Positions 1 to 13,300 of a stretch of 64,000 nucleotides of DNA are shown here, piece by piece; positions within the stretch are counted from its first letter, which is position 1, and each line of letters starts with the position of its first letter. The DNA is from Chrysaora quinquecirrha (taxonomy: Eukaryota; Cnidaria; Scyphozoa; Semaeostomeae; Pelagiidae): positions 2,498,032-2,562,031 of the forward strand of contig JACTAT010000038.1 of assembly GCA_014526335.1 (NCBI GenBank), read 5' to 3'. Made by a program: the position numbers and the translations under genes. A model generated the notes under the pieces. The model saw only the letters and a program-made list of their open reading frames with translations. It did not search any database and was not told the origin of the DNA.

Positions 1-831
1 GATGTTCATCGGTATGCACAACGATGACGATAATGATTATGATGATAATGGTGGTGGTTATGATGATGATTTTGATGAACACGATGATCATGATGCTGGT
101 TGGTAGGGGTGATTGTGGTTGTATGGTGGGTATGGTGGTGGTGATAGAGGTGGTTGTGGTGCTGAAGGGGTGGTTGTGGTGGTTGTGATAGGGGTGATCG
201 TGGTGATGGTTGTAGGGGTAGTTGTGGTGGTGGTGATAAGGGTGGTCGAGGTGATGGTTGTAGGGTGGTTCCGTGGTGGTGATAGGGGTGGTCGAGGTGA
301 TGGTTGTAGGGCTGGTTGTGGTGGTGGTAGCGTTCCTTTAGATGTTGCACACCGTCAATGGTGGTGATAGTAATCATGATGATGATGATGATGATGATTA
401 TCATTATTATTATTATTATGACGATTTTCATCGTGAGGATAATATTAATGATGATTTGTTTTGAAAACTGTTTTGAAATTGCCGCTCTTTGGCAAAACTC
501 TTTGTTAAATGTTGAGAATGCCTGAAATGTCATTTACCAAAGCAAGGTGGCAATTTTCCAGTTCCATTTAGTAAACAAGGATGAGTCAGTTGTCACATGA
601 CCCCAGATTGACAAAAGTGCTTGCAGGCCGAATTGTGAACAACTAAGCGCAAATTGCGCATAAATGGCCCAGACAATGGCCCTAATGGCATTCTTGACAA
701 TGGCCCTATTGTTACACGTTTTCCATTGTTCAAGCGTTGGTTAGTTGGTGAGTGTGTGAGTGTGTGAGTGAGTGAGTGAGTGAGTGAGTGACATCCACCC
801 CACACCAATGTGTTCGAAGTTCTTCGAACAC
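1..831. repeat. Left partial copy of a 1.2-kb dispersed repeat with GGT-rich core
   Basis: This segment matches 60833-62006 in the same orientation. It has the same opening (tcggtatgcacaac), the same GGTGGT/GATGGT low-complexity core, the same block after it (aaattgccgctctttg, then gttacacgttttccattg), a short tetranucleotide tract ((GAGT)n here, (GTTA)n in the other copy) and the same end. It closes at 810-831 with a 22-bp palindrome built on GTGTTCGAAG. The left end lies outside the window. Long ORFs here are low-complexity translations on either strand and are not genes. Confidence 0.75.
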
Positions 832-2062
832 AAAAAGGCACATTAACCCCAAGGAAAATTAAAAATTCATCATCTAACAAAAATCCAGTGCAAACATGAT
901 CTATAATTTATAAGTAAACTCTTTCAATTCTCTTTCATACATTACGGTTAGTATACAGTTTTTTACATTCTCATAAAGAACACTGATTGAAGACAAAGAA
1001 TATAATGCCAAGAGGATGATTTATTTTCTACTAATCCATGTTCCTTTGCAAAAAGAAAAGAATGCAACAATGCATAAAGAACTATACGGTTCCATTAGCT
1101 TTTACACTTTTTGTTGCTAAGATAATGTAGCATGTAGCAGGACATTTCAGTTTGTCTCAGGTTGCTTCAACAGGTTTCACAGGCCTTACTGGCAATGGCA
1201 TGCGATTGCTCTTGCACATCTCCATGCAGGCTTACATTCTTCTAGAAATGTGATAAGTCGCAAGCCTTTGTCTTAGTGAGCATAATATTTTTTGCTTTCA
1301 TTTTGAAGTTCAAATCACTTCTCCTAATTGCGGTATTTTCAATTAATCAGCTGTTCTGTTTTTTGCTGTGAGATGTTATGTAATACCATTTCCACACTGC
1401 AAGTTTAAACCGGTTTAAATTAAACAAGTTTAACAAATGATGCATGCTGATTGATCAGTCCAGGAATTAGAGTTGATTTGATTGGTTGAAATTTAACCTG
1501 GTTTAAATAAAACCAGTTTTAATAGTGTCAGTGTGAAAGCAATATAACTCCATTATTAAAACTTTGTAGCTAGTAATGGTTTCAAATATCACTTAGAAAT
1601 TGAAGATTCACAGCAATTCAATTTTTATCATCACAAACGTATTAATAACTAGAAAAAGATCAAAAGTCATTTAAATGAAATCTAGTCCTGAAATTTAACT
1701 CGTCAACCCCAGTTGTGAGTCAAAATCTGCAGAGTGAAGATGGTGTTAATTTTTCTAATGGCACTGAAGGAAAATAAGCATATTACCAAAAAAAAAAAGA
1801 AAAATTGAAAGATTTGAGGTCATCTAAGTTTGCTAAATTGTGTTTGTGTTTAACACTCAGAAATTAAACCTTAATTATTGTACTTTATTATTTCTTGTTG
1901 TATGTTTGGGACATTTGGTATACCTTTTACCACAGGTATAGTTGGTTATGTTTAGAAAATATTCTTCATTGATAAACTGCTTTCATTACTGATTGCTTTT
2001 ACCTGCAAAGGAGGTGTGGTAAGTTCTTGTCGATATATGTAAATATATAAGGGATTTTGCAA
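832..2062. other. Non-coding stretch, no gene seen
   Basis: I see no supported exon or RNA gene in this AT-rich interval. The only structure is the possible short fold-back element at 1388-1541, listed separately. Confidence 0.6.
1388..1541. repeat. Possible short MITE with CACACTG ends
   Basis: The two ends are imperfect inverted repeats: CACACTG followed by an AAACCGGTTTAAA-like block on the left, and its approximate reverse complement ending in CAGTGTG on the right. The length is about 150 bp. No clean target-site duplication is visible, so this is only a candidate. Confidence 0.35.
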
Positions 2063-2064
2063 TA

Positions 2065-2645
2065 CAGTTGACATCCGCTATCTCGACTGCCCATTATCTC
2101 GAACATTCGCTATCTCGAACGATTTTCCATTTCCCCTCGTTTTGGTATAAGGGTTTGTATAGAAAAATCATCTGCTATCTCGAACCCCGTTATCTCCAAC
2201 ATTCGCTGTATTGAACCATTTTTCGATTTCCCATGGAGGAAAACCTGCTGTTTATCTGGAACTTTGCCAAATTTTCTGCTGAACTGGATAAAGAGACAGG
2301 CTGAAAATATGTATAAGTTCGCCAAGCGGAGCGGGAATGGGCAGCAGCTAAGTGATATGCTGCCCATGTATACAATAGATGTTCTCTTTCTAGATGTGCT
2401 GCATTGCCATTATCTCAATTTCACCAACAGTAGGGATGAAAGAAGATGAGCTTTGACTCCTATGTAAAAAATACCAGACTTGTTTGATGAAATTTGGGAT
2501 CAGTAACCCTGCATGTTAATAGGGTTCCTTTTCTGATTTAAAACTATAATTTTATATTTATATGGGGCATTCGTTATTTTGAACATTCGCTATCTCGAAC
2601 AAATTCCAGTTTCCCTTGAGAGTTCGAGATAGCGGATGTCAACTC
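2065..2645. mobile_element. pogo/Tigger-like MITE (581 bp)
   Basis: The ends are inverted repeats of about 22 bp that share GTTGACATCCGCTATCTCGA. A TA dinucleotide sits just outside each end (2063-2064 and 2646-2647), the target duplication expected of Tc1/mariner-pogo elements. The interior repeats the CGCTATCTCGAAC motif several times. No transposase ORF is recognisable, so it is probably non-autonomous. Confidence 0.75.
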
Positions 2646-2647
2646 TA

Positions 2648-4737
2648 TGTCTAACTGTGCACAAATGCAAATAGCGTAGATGAAGTGAAATTTCTAATAA
2701 GCAAACAATATTGACACCAATATTAATGCAAATCTTAATAAGCAGGGGGGTCTGTCCCCTCGAATTTCAATAGCTGGCTTTCACGCCCGTACTTGACAAA
2801 TTTCAGAGCCTTACTTGTCAAATTTCTGCACAGCCGGCGACCTGCAAATGTCAAGGAGCTGGCAATGGCAGAGATAAAGTTGTTGAAAACTGGCAAAGAA
2901 AGTGGTGAAATTGTAGGAATAATCATCCGTGGCGTATTTTGTAGTGGAAAGAAACTTGAAGTTGTTAAGCTATAGGCCTATATCTTCAATATGATTTTAT
3001 GAGATCCTAAGCTTTTTTGCTCCCTGATGAAGATGCTTAAGAGTGAGAGTGAGGGCCTATAATGGCTCTGACAGAAGACCCGTTCTGACCAATGGGAATA
3101 TCAATATGCAATATTTTCTCTTTGGCTTCTGCAGTAAAATTGCTTTTATGGATTATTTTAGGCAATATCTCAGGGATATCTGGTTTCAGAGGGTTTCAGA
3201 TTAAAAGTCAATGAGTTTCTTCAACCTCAAAACGAAAGTTGGCTAAAAAGGATAGGCCTGTTTATCCTCTAACCATAAAGAATTTATTTCCAAATAATCG
3301 TTCATTGCCCTAAACAACAAAATCTTTGTCCAGGTATTCTTTCTCTTTTTGCCACACAAAAGAAAAAGTTAATTGACAGTAATTACATGAAAAGACTGAA
3401 TCATCACACAAATTGTTTCTCAAACATTGGCGCTAGGGGACAGACTGCCTTTCAGGCCCTGGCCAAATGATGAAACATTATTGGTCCAACATTTGAGATT
3501 TGCTCATCAAGCAAAACAATGTTTTTGAACTTTTTCGAAAACATCAAGCCACAAAGGTTGTTACTTGTGCTTGTCAAGCAATGTTTTTGGACGCGGTGAA
3601 TGTTCAAACATCTGTTGCACAGCAAATTAAAAATGTTAGTCCAACAATGTTTGGTCGTTTGACCAGGAACTAAAGAGTGGGGATAAGAAATTTTGCAAAT
3701 ATTTAATTAGCTGGGAAGCAGCAATTAGGCGCGTTGAAATTAGTACGTTGAAATATGTATTCTTTCCCTCTTGACTGAGGTGGCTGTGCATAATTGATAA
3801 TTCCATTTGCCTGACACTGGTTGGCAAAACACCTGCTTTGTCTGTGTCTGCTGTTGTGGATTCAGTTCAATATCATAAGGATGAGACAATTCAAAAGCTA
3901 GTTTTTGTTCTATCTAGTTATATCAATCATCCTCCGTCAGACTATCGGAAAACAAAAATGTCAACGACTAATGAGCCTACAGCCTAACTCTCTCATTTCC
4001 ATCATAATTTTTAGGCCATTTCTTTTCAAATGTTCAGGCAAAGCAACCGTCTGAAACATCGTGTTTCTGCTTACTATAAAGGACATCCAAAATACAATCA
4101 AATAGATATTCTTATAGCTTTCGTTTTTCCTTCTGAGCTGTTATGCTGCAGCCTCAAACCAATTCACATTTCCCCGAAGTGACCTAGCCAGAAGAAACCT
4201 CAACCTTGCCGCAAAAGAGGCCTAAGAATCAAGATTGATCATAGATACTGAAGCAAAAACATTGCTTTTGTTGCATTATTTTCTGAAAAAAAAGCCTGAA
4301 ACAACATTTATAAAGATACTTACCGCCGAGAAGCATTTCGTTTCACAACATCATATACCCTGCTTTTTATTTCTGAGAAATAAAAGCGAGTGAAAGTGAT
4401 TTGAAACTTCCTCTCCTGCTCAAACTGTTCTCTTCTGAAGCTGAACTCACCAGACAGGCAGGCAAGACAAGGATGACAAACAGTCGACAGACCAGGTGTA
4501 AAAACACGCGACCTAAGATGGCAGGAAATTCCCAAATTCAACACGCACAAAATGTCGTAGCTATTATTTTTTAGATTTTGATTTTTCAAAAGTCAATCAA
4601 TCTTATCATATCTTGTCTTCGGAAAATTTCCCGATATAATAGCATCATCCTTCACAGATATCTTTCTTACAACAGTGTTGTTGCCTTCAAAAGCAAACCA
4701 AGAAGGATGGTTGGTAGTCAGCTAGCTTAGTGAATTC
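2648..4737. other. Non-coding stretch, no supported gene
   Basis: No convincing exon is present. A minus-strand ORF at 4320-4589 ends at a good splice donor (minus-strand GGCG|GTAAGT near 4320) and could be a 5' exon of a gene lying to the left, but its protein is unrecognised. Around 3440-3620 there is a CCAACATTTG/AACAATGTT-rich repeat that resembles 59150-59300, including a shared ggccaaatgatg block. Confidence 0.4.
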
Positions 4738-4788
4738 AGTTAGTTCAGTTAGTTAGTTGGTTAGTTAGTTAGTTAGTTAGTTAATTAA

Positions 4789-4866
<78 letters not shown>

Positions 4867-4929
4867 GTTAGTTAGTTAGTTTAGTTAGTTAGTTAGTTAG
4901 TTAGTTGTTAGTTAGTTAGTTAGTTAGTA

Positions 4930-4985
<56 letters not shown>

Positions 4986-5057
4986 GTTAGTTAGTTAGTT
5001 AGTTAGTTACTTAGTTAGAGTTAGTTAGTTAATAGTTAATAAGTTAGTTAGTTAGTA

Positions 5058-5091
<34 letters not shown>

Positions 5092-5516
5092 CTAGTTAGT
5101 TAGTTAGTTAGTTAGTTAGTTTGTAGCAAGTTATTCTGTTGGTTTGTTAGATAATTAGTTGGTTAGATACAGTAAGGGTTAGTTTAGTTGGTTATACTTG
5201 GGTAGTTAGCTGGATCGTTAGTTAGTTACTTTTTTTCTTAGTTAATCAGTTAGATATTTAAGTAGATAGTTAGTAGTTAATCTAGTTAATTAACTAACTG
5301 AAGTCAGTCAGTTAGTTACCTATTTAAATAGTAGGCAAGTTGGTTATAATTGGTTAGTTAATTAGCTTGATTGTTAGTTAGTTGACTTGTTCGTTACTAG
5401 TTAGTTAGATATTTAGTTGGTCAGTTAGTTGGTAGGTGGTTAGTTGATTAGTTAGTTAGTTAATTAGTTAGTTATTTAGTTAGTTAGTTATTTAGTTCAT
5501 TTGTTAGATAGTTAGT
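4738..5516. repeat. (GTTA)n microsatellite, degenerating rightwards
   Basis: This is a tetranucleotide tract of GTTA/TTAG units, nearly perfect from 4738 to about 5125 and degenerate afterwards. It is not the telomeric TTAGGG repeat. The MITE at 5519-6314 is inserted in it, and GTTA remnants continue to about 6420. Confidence 0.95.
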
Positions 5517-5518
5517 TA

Positions 5519-6314
5519 CAAGCATTTTTTTATAAGGAAGTTCGGTTCAGGGTCTGTACTGAAAATTCCTTAAATGATGGAGAGTACTCAATATTCCTTA
5601 GCAATTCCTTAACTTCTTACTTTGTGATTCTTAAAAACAACCAATGGTCAAGGAAATATAGGTCATAAAGGTTTCAGAAGACGAGTAGAAATGAATACTG
5701 ATTTAAAACCATTGGCGATAAGTATTGCTTGCTCTGTTAATTCAAAACTTCATTTTTTTAATCAAAATGCTAAGTTAAAGAAAAAGTCAGATTCCTCACT
5801 AGTCTCCGGTCCAGTACTAGAAATTCCTTTAGTTTTTGCCCAACCTCGTCCCCAGGGTGAATAGGCCTCTACGTGAAACTCCGCTGTCCATATTCGACCC
5901 TGGTATCGGCCTTGTCAATTCGCAATTTGATTGGCTGTTCAAACAATATAAATTTTAAGTGACGTCACAGTTTCTTCAAAATTCTACACCAAAATAGGCC
6001 AAAAACTATGCGAAGAACATCTATAAAAACCAAAAAATGATGCTACATGAGTTATTGTATCTTGCCTGACAGTTATCAATGAATTCTTTGCATTTCCTTT
6101 CTAAGAACATCTGCTTTCGGAATCTACATCTTGTTTTTATGCCTAGGCCAAAATTGCCAGTATATTGGCAGATTTTGTGGCCGGTACCAGGGCCAAAATC
6201 GATTTGACGGTTGAGATTCGAGGAAATTCGATTTGGGGCCTGGGGACGAGGTTGGTTTTTGCCAGCCCGAGTACTACCTTCCTTATAAAGCACTTCCTTA
6301 TAAAAAAATGCGTG
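5519..6314. mobile_element. MITE, T7-ATAAGGAA family, copy 1 (contains a nested MITE)
   Basis: The terminal inverted repeat is ACGCATTTTTTTATAAGGAA-like. It is flanked by TA on both sides (5517-5518 and 6315-6316) and sits in the (GTTA)n tract. The same family occurs at 55551-55951, 56449-56955 and about 59997-60765. It carries no transposase. A second MITE (5841-6254) is nested inside. Confidence 0.7.
5841..6254. mobile_element. Nested MITE with 9-bp target-site duplication
   Basis: The ends are perfect 16-bp inverted repeats (CAACCTCGTCCCCAGG). They are flanked by identical 9-bp direct repeats GTTTTTGCC at 5832-5840 and 6255-6263. A 9-bp duplication points to a Mutator-like transposase. 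It interrupts the outer MITE, so it inserted later. Confidence 0.85.
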
Positions 6315-6838
6315 TAGTTAGCTACAGTAGTTAGTTAGTAATTTATACTTGGTTACCTAGTTATTAGTAAGCTGGATACTTAGTTAGTTAACTTATTTCT
6401 TACTTATTTAGAATTTTACAATAAAAGCGACAATTTTGAAAGACCTGTTTCGAACGTTCATCGTTCATCTTCTGTTAAGAAATCATAATTAAATTACACC
6501 AAGAAAAATCTAAATATATATTGAGATTAGTTGCATAATATAAAAACACGTGAGGAAAAAGTGATAATTACAAGCGATAAATCTAAAAATAATAGTACAA
6601 AAAGGGGTTTAACAATAGTAAAAGCAATATTTTTATAGAAAATGCTAATTGAATTTTTTACCATATAAGGGAAAATTATGACGTCATCAAAATTAGTCCT
6701 CCTTAGTAAAAAGTTTTTGCACTAATATATTCCTGATATTATTTTAGGAAAATTTAGGGAGTTTTATTGAGAAATTCTCAGTGGTTTAGAAACTTCGAGT
6801 GGATAATCATTGCTAAGTTTGACTACGTTCGGAAGGAG

Positions 6839-6844
6839 TTTATT
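6839..6844 (-). terminator. Candidate poly(A) signal for the seven-exon gene
   Basis: AATAAA on the minus strand, about 200 nt downstream of the stop codon at 7047-7049. Another AATAAA lies further downstream near 6762. Choice of site is not determinable from sequence. Confidence 0.35.
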
Positions 6845-7046
6845 GCTCTGAAAAAACTTTCTGAGCTGTAGCATTTCAAAATAAAGAAATCACACACGAA
6901 AGACCAATAAAAAATCTCGATTCTCGATGTTTTTTAGAAGATTCCGGAATCCCAGTAAAAGAAAACAGTTGAATCGGATGTGCCGATAAACCATCTAAAC
7001 ACAAAAAGGCACTCCCTTGTCATTTCTAATGTTACATAACATGCCA

Positions 7047-7366
7047 CTAACGATATGCAGCATAGAAAAAAAAGTTCCCATGTTTTTCATTGCTGTTAAA
7101 TATCAACGGACTATCAATTATGATACATTGAGAAATCTGATTTTTCTGCTGGTTATCCTTTCTGTACGCAAGTGCTTGGCAATTGTGTAATTTGGCACAT
7201 TTCGTAACACAGTCTTCAAAACTCACTGCATTAAAAGTAGTAGTAACTGACGAGCTTTTGAATGTTGGTTTGTGAACATTGCTGTCAATGTAAAACATCT
7301 GGAAGACATCTGAACTGTCTTGTATCATGTTATGAGCCAGAACCCTCTCAGCCGGCTGATTTGGGC
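7047..7366 (-). CDS. Exon 7 (last): PAN/apple-like domain and stop
   Basis: The acceptor is AATTTTAG|GCCCAA, and TAG at 7049-7047 ends the frame. It starts with the last two bases of a Gly codon split with exon 6. The Cys pattern CVTKCAKLHNC, then ALAY, then a late Cys before IIIDSPL, is typical of PAN/apple modules. The chain ends FFYAAYR. Confidence 0.75.
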
Positions 7367-10300
7367 CTAAAATTATGAAAGAGAAAAAAAGCTGCTATTT
7401 GCAATTGCGCTACACGTAAGTACCTAAACCTTCCAATAGTATTGTACAGCATTCGCTATATCGATGTTTGTTTTGACAAAAATAGACATATTTTTCAATG
7501 AGAAATCTTTCATTCGTTCGTTCTACAGTTAACCCTTAGATCTCTTGAATGTAGAAGTTCATATAGAACTTATCAGAATAACTAAAGAAACCTTAGAAAA
7601 TTAAATTTTACTTTTTATCCCGAAAAAACCTGAAGTTGTCCCCGCTAACAGTCCTTAATGTCTAGGTTCTGTCGCTGTTTTATTTATTCTAACATTGCAT
7701 TTTAGATAATGGAATGAAATTTTTTTCGTTGAATGAAAAAGATCTTGAAAATTTTAATGCTAAAATAGGGTCAAAGAATAACAAATTCCTACTAGAAGAC
7801 GTGCATTTACAATCTAGGACAAATCATTTCGAATTTGAACAAGGCCTTTCTCCGAAGAATAAGACCCATTCCAGCCATTTTTCACTTAAGCATTTCCGAT
7901 GCCCCCCCTGCTTACCCCAAAAGCGATGATGGAAGTAAAGCAGCACCGCAAGGAAAAAGGTTACGGCCAGACGATCGTTGACGTGAGGAAGGTCAATTAG
8001 AACAATAGAAAATCTCATGTCACACTCAAAAAACGCCCATTTTTGCTTGTGGAAAGTAGTGGCGTGAAGCGATGAGATGGGATGGACATTTTGCCTTTTT
8101 ATACGAGCACCCATACTGCTGCGCGAGTGTTTTGCACGCTGCACATTGTTACTATTGTCCAGTGAGATTAAGTAAGGAGAGGTATAATGTCTGCGCACAT
8201 TAAATTATCTGTTGCACGCTTCACAATTGGAATTTTATTTATTGGCACCTCTTGATTTCTTTGTTAAGGCCTATTGGGGTTCGTTTTCTTCCGCTCAAAG
8301 AAAAAAGTCAAATCTCAGAATTCAAAGCCATGCCAAAGGACAAGATTCTCTATAAGTTCAATCAATTCGAGTGTCATTCAATGTAATGTTGAATTTTTTG
8401 GGCTTCAAGAAGAATTCTTGCTTTTATAAATTCACCCAGAACAGTAAGTTTTTTTGTATTATCAAACTATTTGCATAAACTAGACTAAGTTTCGAACAAT
8501 TTTTGTGCACAAACCAGTCCTCAATTCGAATTCAAGTTTGGAGCTTATTCCAAAGGTACCGAGTATTTTCTCATTTCCCACAGAAACACGGTGATACCAA
8601 ATCAAGCAGCGACCAGGTTGTTCCACAAACTACCCATAGGTCTACCTTTCATAATTGTTAAGCGAGGAAGGCTTGCACATGGGCAGGTCTTTGTCTGCAG
8701 GAAGGTTTGGTTTGGCAGGGTGACTTCTGAACTATGTCAAGACAATGCTTATTCGAAACAACATTGTGATAACACTGAGGGAAACCATGCAAATCTATTC
8801 CATTCCAATACATCTTGCTTGAGATTTATAGTTTTTCATCAGGACAAATCCACAAGAAATCATGTAATATTAGTAGCAATTACTTTGTTCGCTGCTCGAA
8901 AGTGTCCGCTGTATGAAGATTGTTTTCATCAGAACAGAAATTACCATTTGAGCGAAAATATAAGTCGATTGCATGGAATATCCATTACATAGGGGTGTCT
9001 TGTAGTCCTGTTTTGAAGGTTTTTGTGAAGCACCTTGTTTTTTATCAATATTCTGTTTGGCATTAACGGGGTTTTGGGATTTCATGGATTTCGGGTTCGA
9101 CTGACTTTGTCCTGGGGTTTTAGGGTTTTCCCCTAAAACGTGCGGGTCTTCGGATTAAGTATATTTGACGGGCAATGGGTTTTGACTTTTGCCATTTTTG
9201 AGCTCAGGTGTTATGTATTGTAGTAACAATATGTGGCTTTTGGAGTTGTAAACGTCATTCAGTTGTATTCATGCAATACAGTTGTATAGTGAATTACGTA
9301 GTTTTAAGGAACCCCTGGGGATATGCACTGAATTTGACACTGTTGGTTTTTGTATGGGATATTCGGGCTAGCAATACAGCATGGTTGTTTACACTTATGT
9401 CAAGTTATTCATCTCTCTTGCCCGGGGGGGTACTTCGGGGGGGGGGGTACTTCAATATGTAGACATACTGGGCGTGCCGCTCATATGGATGGGTTTTTTG
9501 GGCTGAAATTTCTACACATGGGTCTGATATTCTGCTCGATTCTGGTTGATGGATTGGTATTTTAGGATTTTCTTACTAATTGGTCCCATAATGATTTACC
9601 GCAAAATGGCTGACAACCTTTCTACTGTTTTTTTTTTGCTTTCGAAACGATGAATTTATTAGCAGCAACAACAGAGCTCGATCACATTGCTTGCAAAGAA
9701 TCGCCGTCAGATTCGATTTTGCGAGACGTTTCGTGAATTCTAGCACAGTAAAAGGGTTTTAAAATCAACCAAATTCATATACAAGGGCTTCAAATTTCCC
9801 GATTTTCATGCAAATGGGTCAGAAATCCTTGAATATCTTATCATACGAATGGGTCCTTTTGTCAAAGTCCAGATTCACGTCTAATCATGGGCACATTGAA
9901 GTACCCCGGGGCTCTCTTGGATGCAATTTGATCTCTTTGTGAGACATTCTCTATCTGTGCAACCAAGGGATCTTCTTATACAGTTAAGTCATTGTCTAAA
10001 CTAATGATCTAATAGAATTTTTTAGTTTCTCCGTGGAAGCGAACATTAAGCCAGCTCTTTGGATAATATCACCGGGATTTCAAATGACCCTCTCATACAT
10101 AGCTAGATTTTCAGAAAGGAAAATGACAGGTAAGACAAAGCAAATAAAGCTGAATTCATTATGCTTGATTAGGTGGATAAATATGTTGATGTGGTGGTAA
10201 TTCTTGCGTACTGAAGTGGATAAGCAATGCTGTGGTGGATTGTTATTCTTGATGTGGTGGGCTATTATGCTTGATGTGTTAGTATTTTTGCGTACTGTAG

Positions 10301-13300
10301 CGGGTAACACTACTGGGGTGAATTGTTATGTTGACGTGGTGGGTTATTATGCTTGATGTGGTTGTATTTTTGCGTACTGTAGCGGGTAAGCACTACTGGG
10401 GTGGATTGTCATGTTGACGTGGTGGGTTATTATGCTTGATGTGGTTGTATTTTTGCGTACTGTAGCGGGTAAGCACTACTGAGGTGGATTGTTATGTTGA
10501 CGTGGTGGGTTATTATGCTTGATGTGTTAGTATTTTTGCGTACTGTAGTGGGTAACACTACTGGGGTGGATTGTTATGTTGACGTGGTGGGTTATTATGC
10601 TTGATGTGGTTGTATTTTTGCGTACTGTAGCGGGTAAGCACTACTGAGGTGGATTGTTATGTTGACGTGGTGGGTTATTATGCTTGATGTGTTAGTATTT
10701 TTGCGTACTGTAGTGGGTAACACTACTGGGGTGGATTGTCATGTTGACGTGGTGGGTTATTATGCTTGATGTGGTTGTATTTTTGCGTACTGTAGCGGGT
10801 AACACTACTGGGGTGGATTGTCATGTTGACGTGGTGGGTAATTATGCTTGATGTGGTTGTATTTTTGCGTACTGTAGCGGGTAACACTACTGGGGTGGAT
10901 TGTTATGTTGACGTGGTGGGTTATTATGCTTGATGTGGTTGTATTTTTGCGTACTGTAGCGGGTAAGCACTACTGAGGTGGATTGTTATGTTGACGTGGT
11001 GGGTTATTATGCTTGATGTGTTAGTATTTTTGCGTAGTGTTGTGGGTAACACTACTGGGGTGGATTGTCATGTTGACGTGGTGGGTTATTATGCTTGATG
11101 TGGTTGTATTTTTGCGTACTGTAGCGGGTAAGCACTACTGAGGTGGATTGTCATGTTGACGTGGTGGGTTATTATGCTTGATGTGGTTGTATTTTTGCGT
11201 ACTGTAGCGGGTAAGCACTACTGAGGTGGATTGTTATGTTGACGTGGTGGGTTATTATGCTTGATGTGGTTGTATTTTTGCGTACTGTAGCGGGTAAGCA
11301 CTACTGGGGTGGATTGTCATGTTGACGTGGTGGGTTATTATGCTTGATGTGGTTGTATTTTTGCGTACTGTAGCGGGTAAGCACTACTGAGGTGGATTGT
11401 CATGTTGACGTGGTGGGTAATTATGCTTGATGTGGTTGCATTTTTGCGTACTGTAGCGGGTAACACTACTGGGGTGGATTGTCATGTTGACGTGGTGGGT
11501 AATAATGCTTGATGTGGTTGTATTTTTGCGTACTGTAGCGGGTAACACTACTGGGGTGGATTGTTATGTTGACGTGGTGGGTTATTATGCTTGATGTGGT
11601 TGTATTTTTGCGTACTGTAGCGGGTAAGCACTACTGAGGTGGATTGTTATGTTGACGTGGTGGGTTATTATGCTTGATGTGTTAGTATTTTTGCGTACTG
11701 TAGTGGGTAACACTACTGGGGTGGATTGTCATGTTGACGTGGTGGGTTATTATGCTTGATGTGGTTGTATTTTTGCGTACTGTAGCGGGTAAGCACTACT
11801 GAGGTGGATTGTCATGTTGACGTGGTGGGTTATTATGCTTGATGTGGTTGTATTTTTGCGTACTGTAGCGGGTAAGCACTACTGAGGTGGATTGTTATGT
11901 TGACGTGGTGGGTTATTATGCTTGATGTGGTTGTATTTTTGCGTACTGTAGCGGGTAAGCACTACTGGGGTGGATTGTCATGTTGACGTGGTGGGTTATT
12001 ATGCTTGATGTGGTTGTATTTTTGCGTACTGTAGCGGGTAAGCACTACTGAGGTGGATTGTCATGTTGACGTGGTGGGTTATTATGCTTGATGTGGTTGT
12101 ATTTTTGCGTACTGTAGCGGGTAAGCACTACTGAGGTGGATTGTTATGTTGACGTGGTGGGTTATTATGCTTGATGTGGTTGTATTTTTGCGTACTGTAG
12201 CGGGTAAGCACTACTGAGGTGGATTGTCATGTTGACGTGGTGGGTTATTATGCTTGATGTGTTAGTATTTTTGCGTACTGTAGCGGGTAACACTACTGGG
12301 GTGGATTGTCATGTTGACGTGGTGGGTTATTATGCTTGATGTGGTTGTATTTTTGCGTACTGTAGCGGGTAAGCACTACTGAGGTGGATTGTTATGTTGA
12401 CGTGGTGGGTTATTATGCTTGATGTGGTTGTATTTTTGCGTACTGTAGCGGGTAACACTACTGGGGTGGATTGTCATCTTGACGTGGTGGGTTATTATGC
12501 TTGATGTGGTTGTATTTTTGCGTACTGTAGCGGGTAAGCACTACTGAGGTGGATTGTCATGTTGACGTGGTGGGTTATTATGCTTGATGTGGTTGTATTT
12601 TTGCGTACTGTAGCGGGTAAGCACTACTGGGGTGGATTGTCATGTTGACGTGGTGGGTTATTATGCTTGATGTGGTTGTATTTTTGCGTACTGTAGCGGG
12701 TAAGCACTACTGAGGTGGATTGTCATGTTGACGTGGTAGGTTATTATGCTTGATGTGGTTGTATTTTTGCGTACTGTAGCGGGTAACACTACTGGGGTGG
12801 ATTGTCATGTTGACGTGGTGGGTTATTATGCTTGATGTGGTTGTATTTTTGCGTACTGTAGCGGGTAAGCACTACTGGGGTGGATTGTCATGTTGACGTG
12901 GTGGGTTATTATGCTTGATGTGGTTGTATTTTTGCGTACTGTAGCGGGTAAGCACTACTGGGGTGGATTGTCATGTTGACGTGGTGCGTTATTATGCTTG
13001 ATGTGGTTGTATTTTTGCGTACTGTAGCGGGTAAGCACTACTGAGGTGGATTGTCATGTTGACGTGGTAGGTTATTATGCTTGATGTGGTTGTATTTTTG
13101 CGTACTGTAGCGGGTAAGCACTACTGGGGTGGATTGTTATGTTGACGTGGTGGGTTATTATGCTTGATGTGGTTGTATTTTTGCATACTGTAGCGGGTAA
13201 GCACTACTGGGGTGGATTGTTATGTTGACGTGGTGGGCTATTATGCTTGATGTGGTTGTATTTTTGCGTACTGTAGCGGGTAAGCACTACTGAGGTGGAT

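Noticed and set aside
6..533. His-rich ORF as a metal-binding protein
   Set aside because: Same low-complexity repeat as the right copy; reading frame not conserved between copies.
4320..4589. Protein-coding exon with GTAAGT donor
   Set aside because: Donor is good but the peptide shows no domain or signal sequence and no partner exon was found within the window.
4738..5516. Telomeric repeat
   Set aside because: The unit is TTAG/GTTA, not TTAGGG, and it is internal and degenerate.
8591..8992. 133-aa plus-strand ORF
   Set aside because: No ATG-context, domain or splice evidence; composition like intron.
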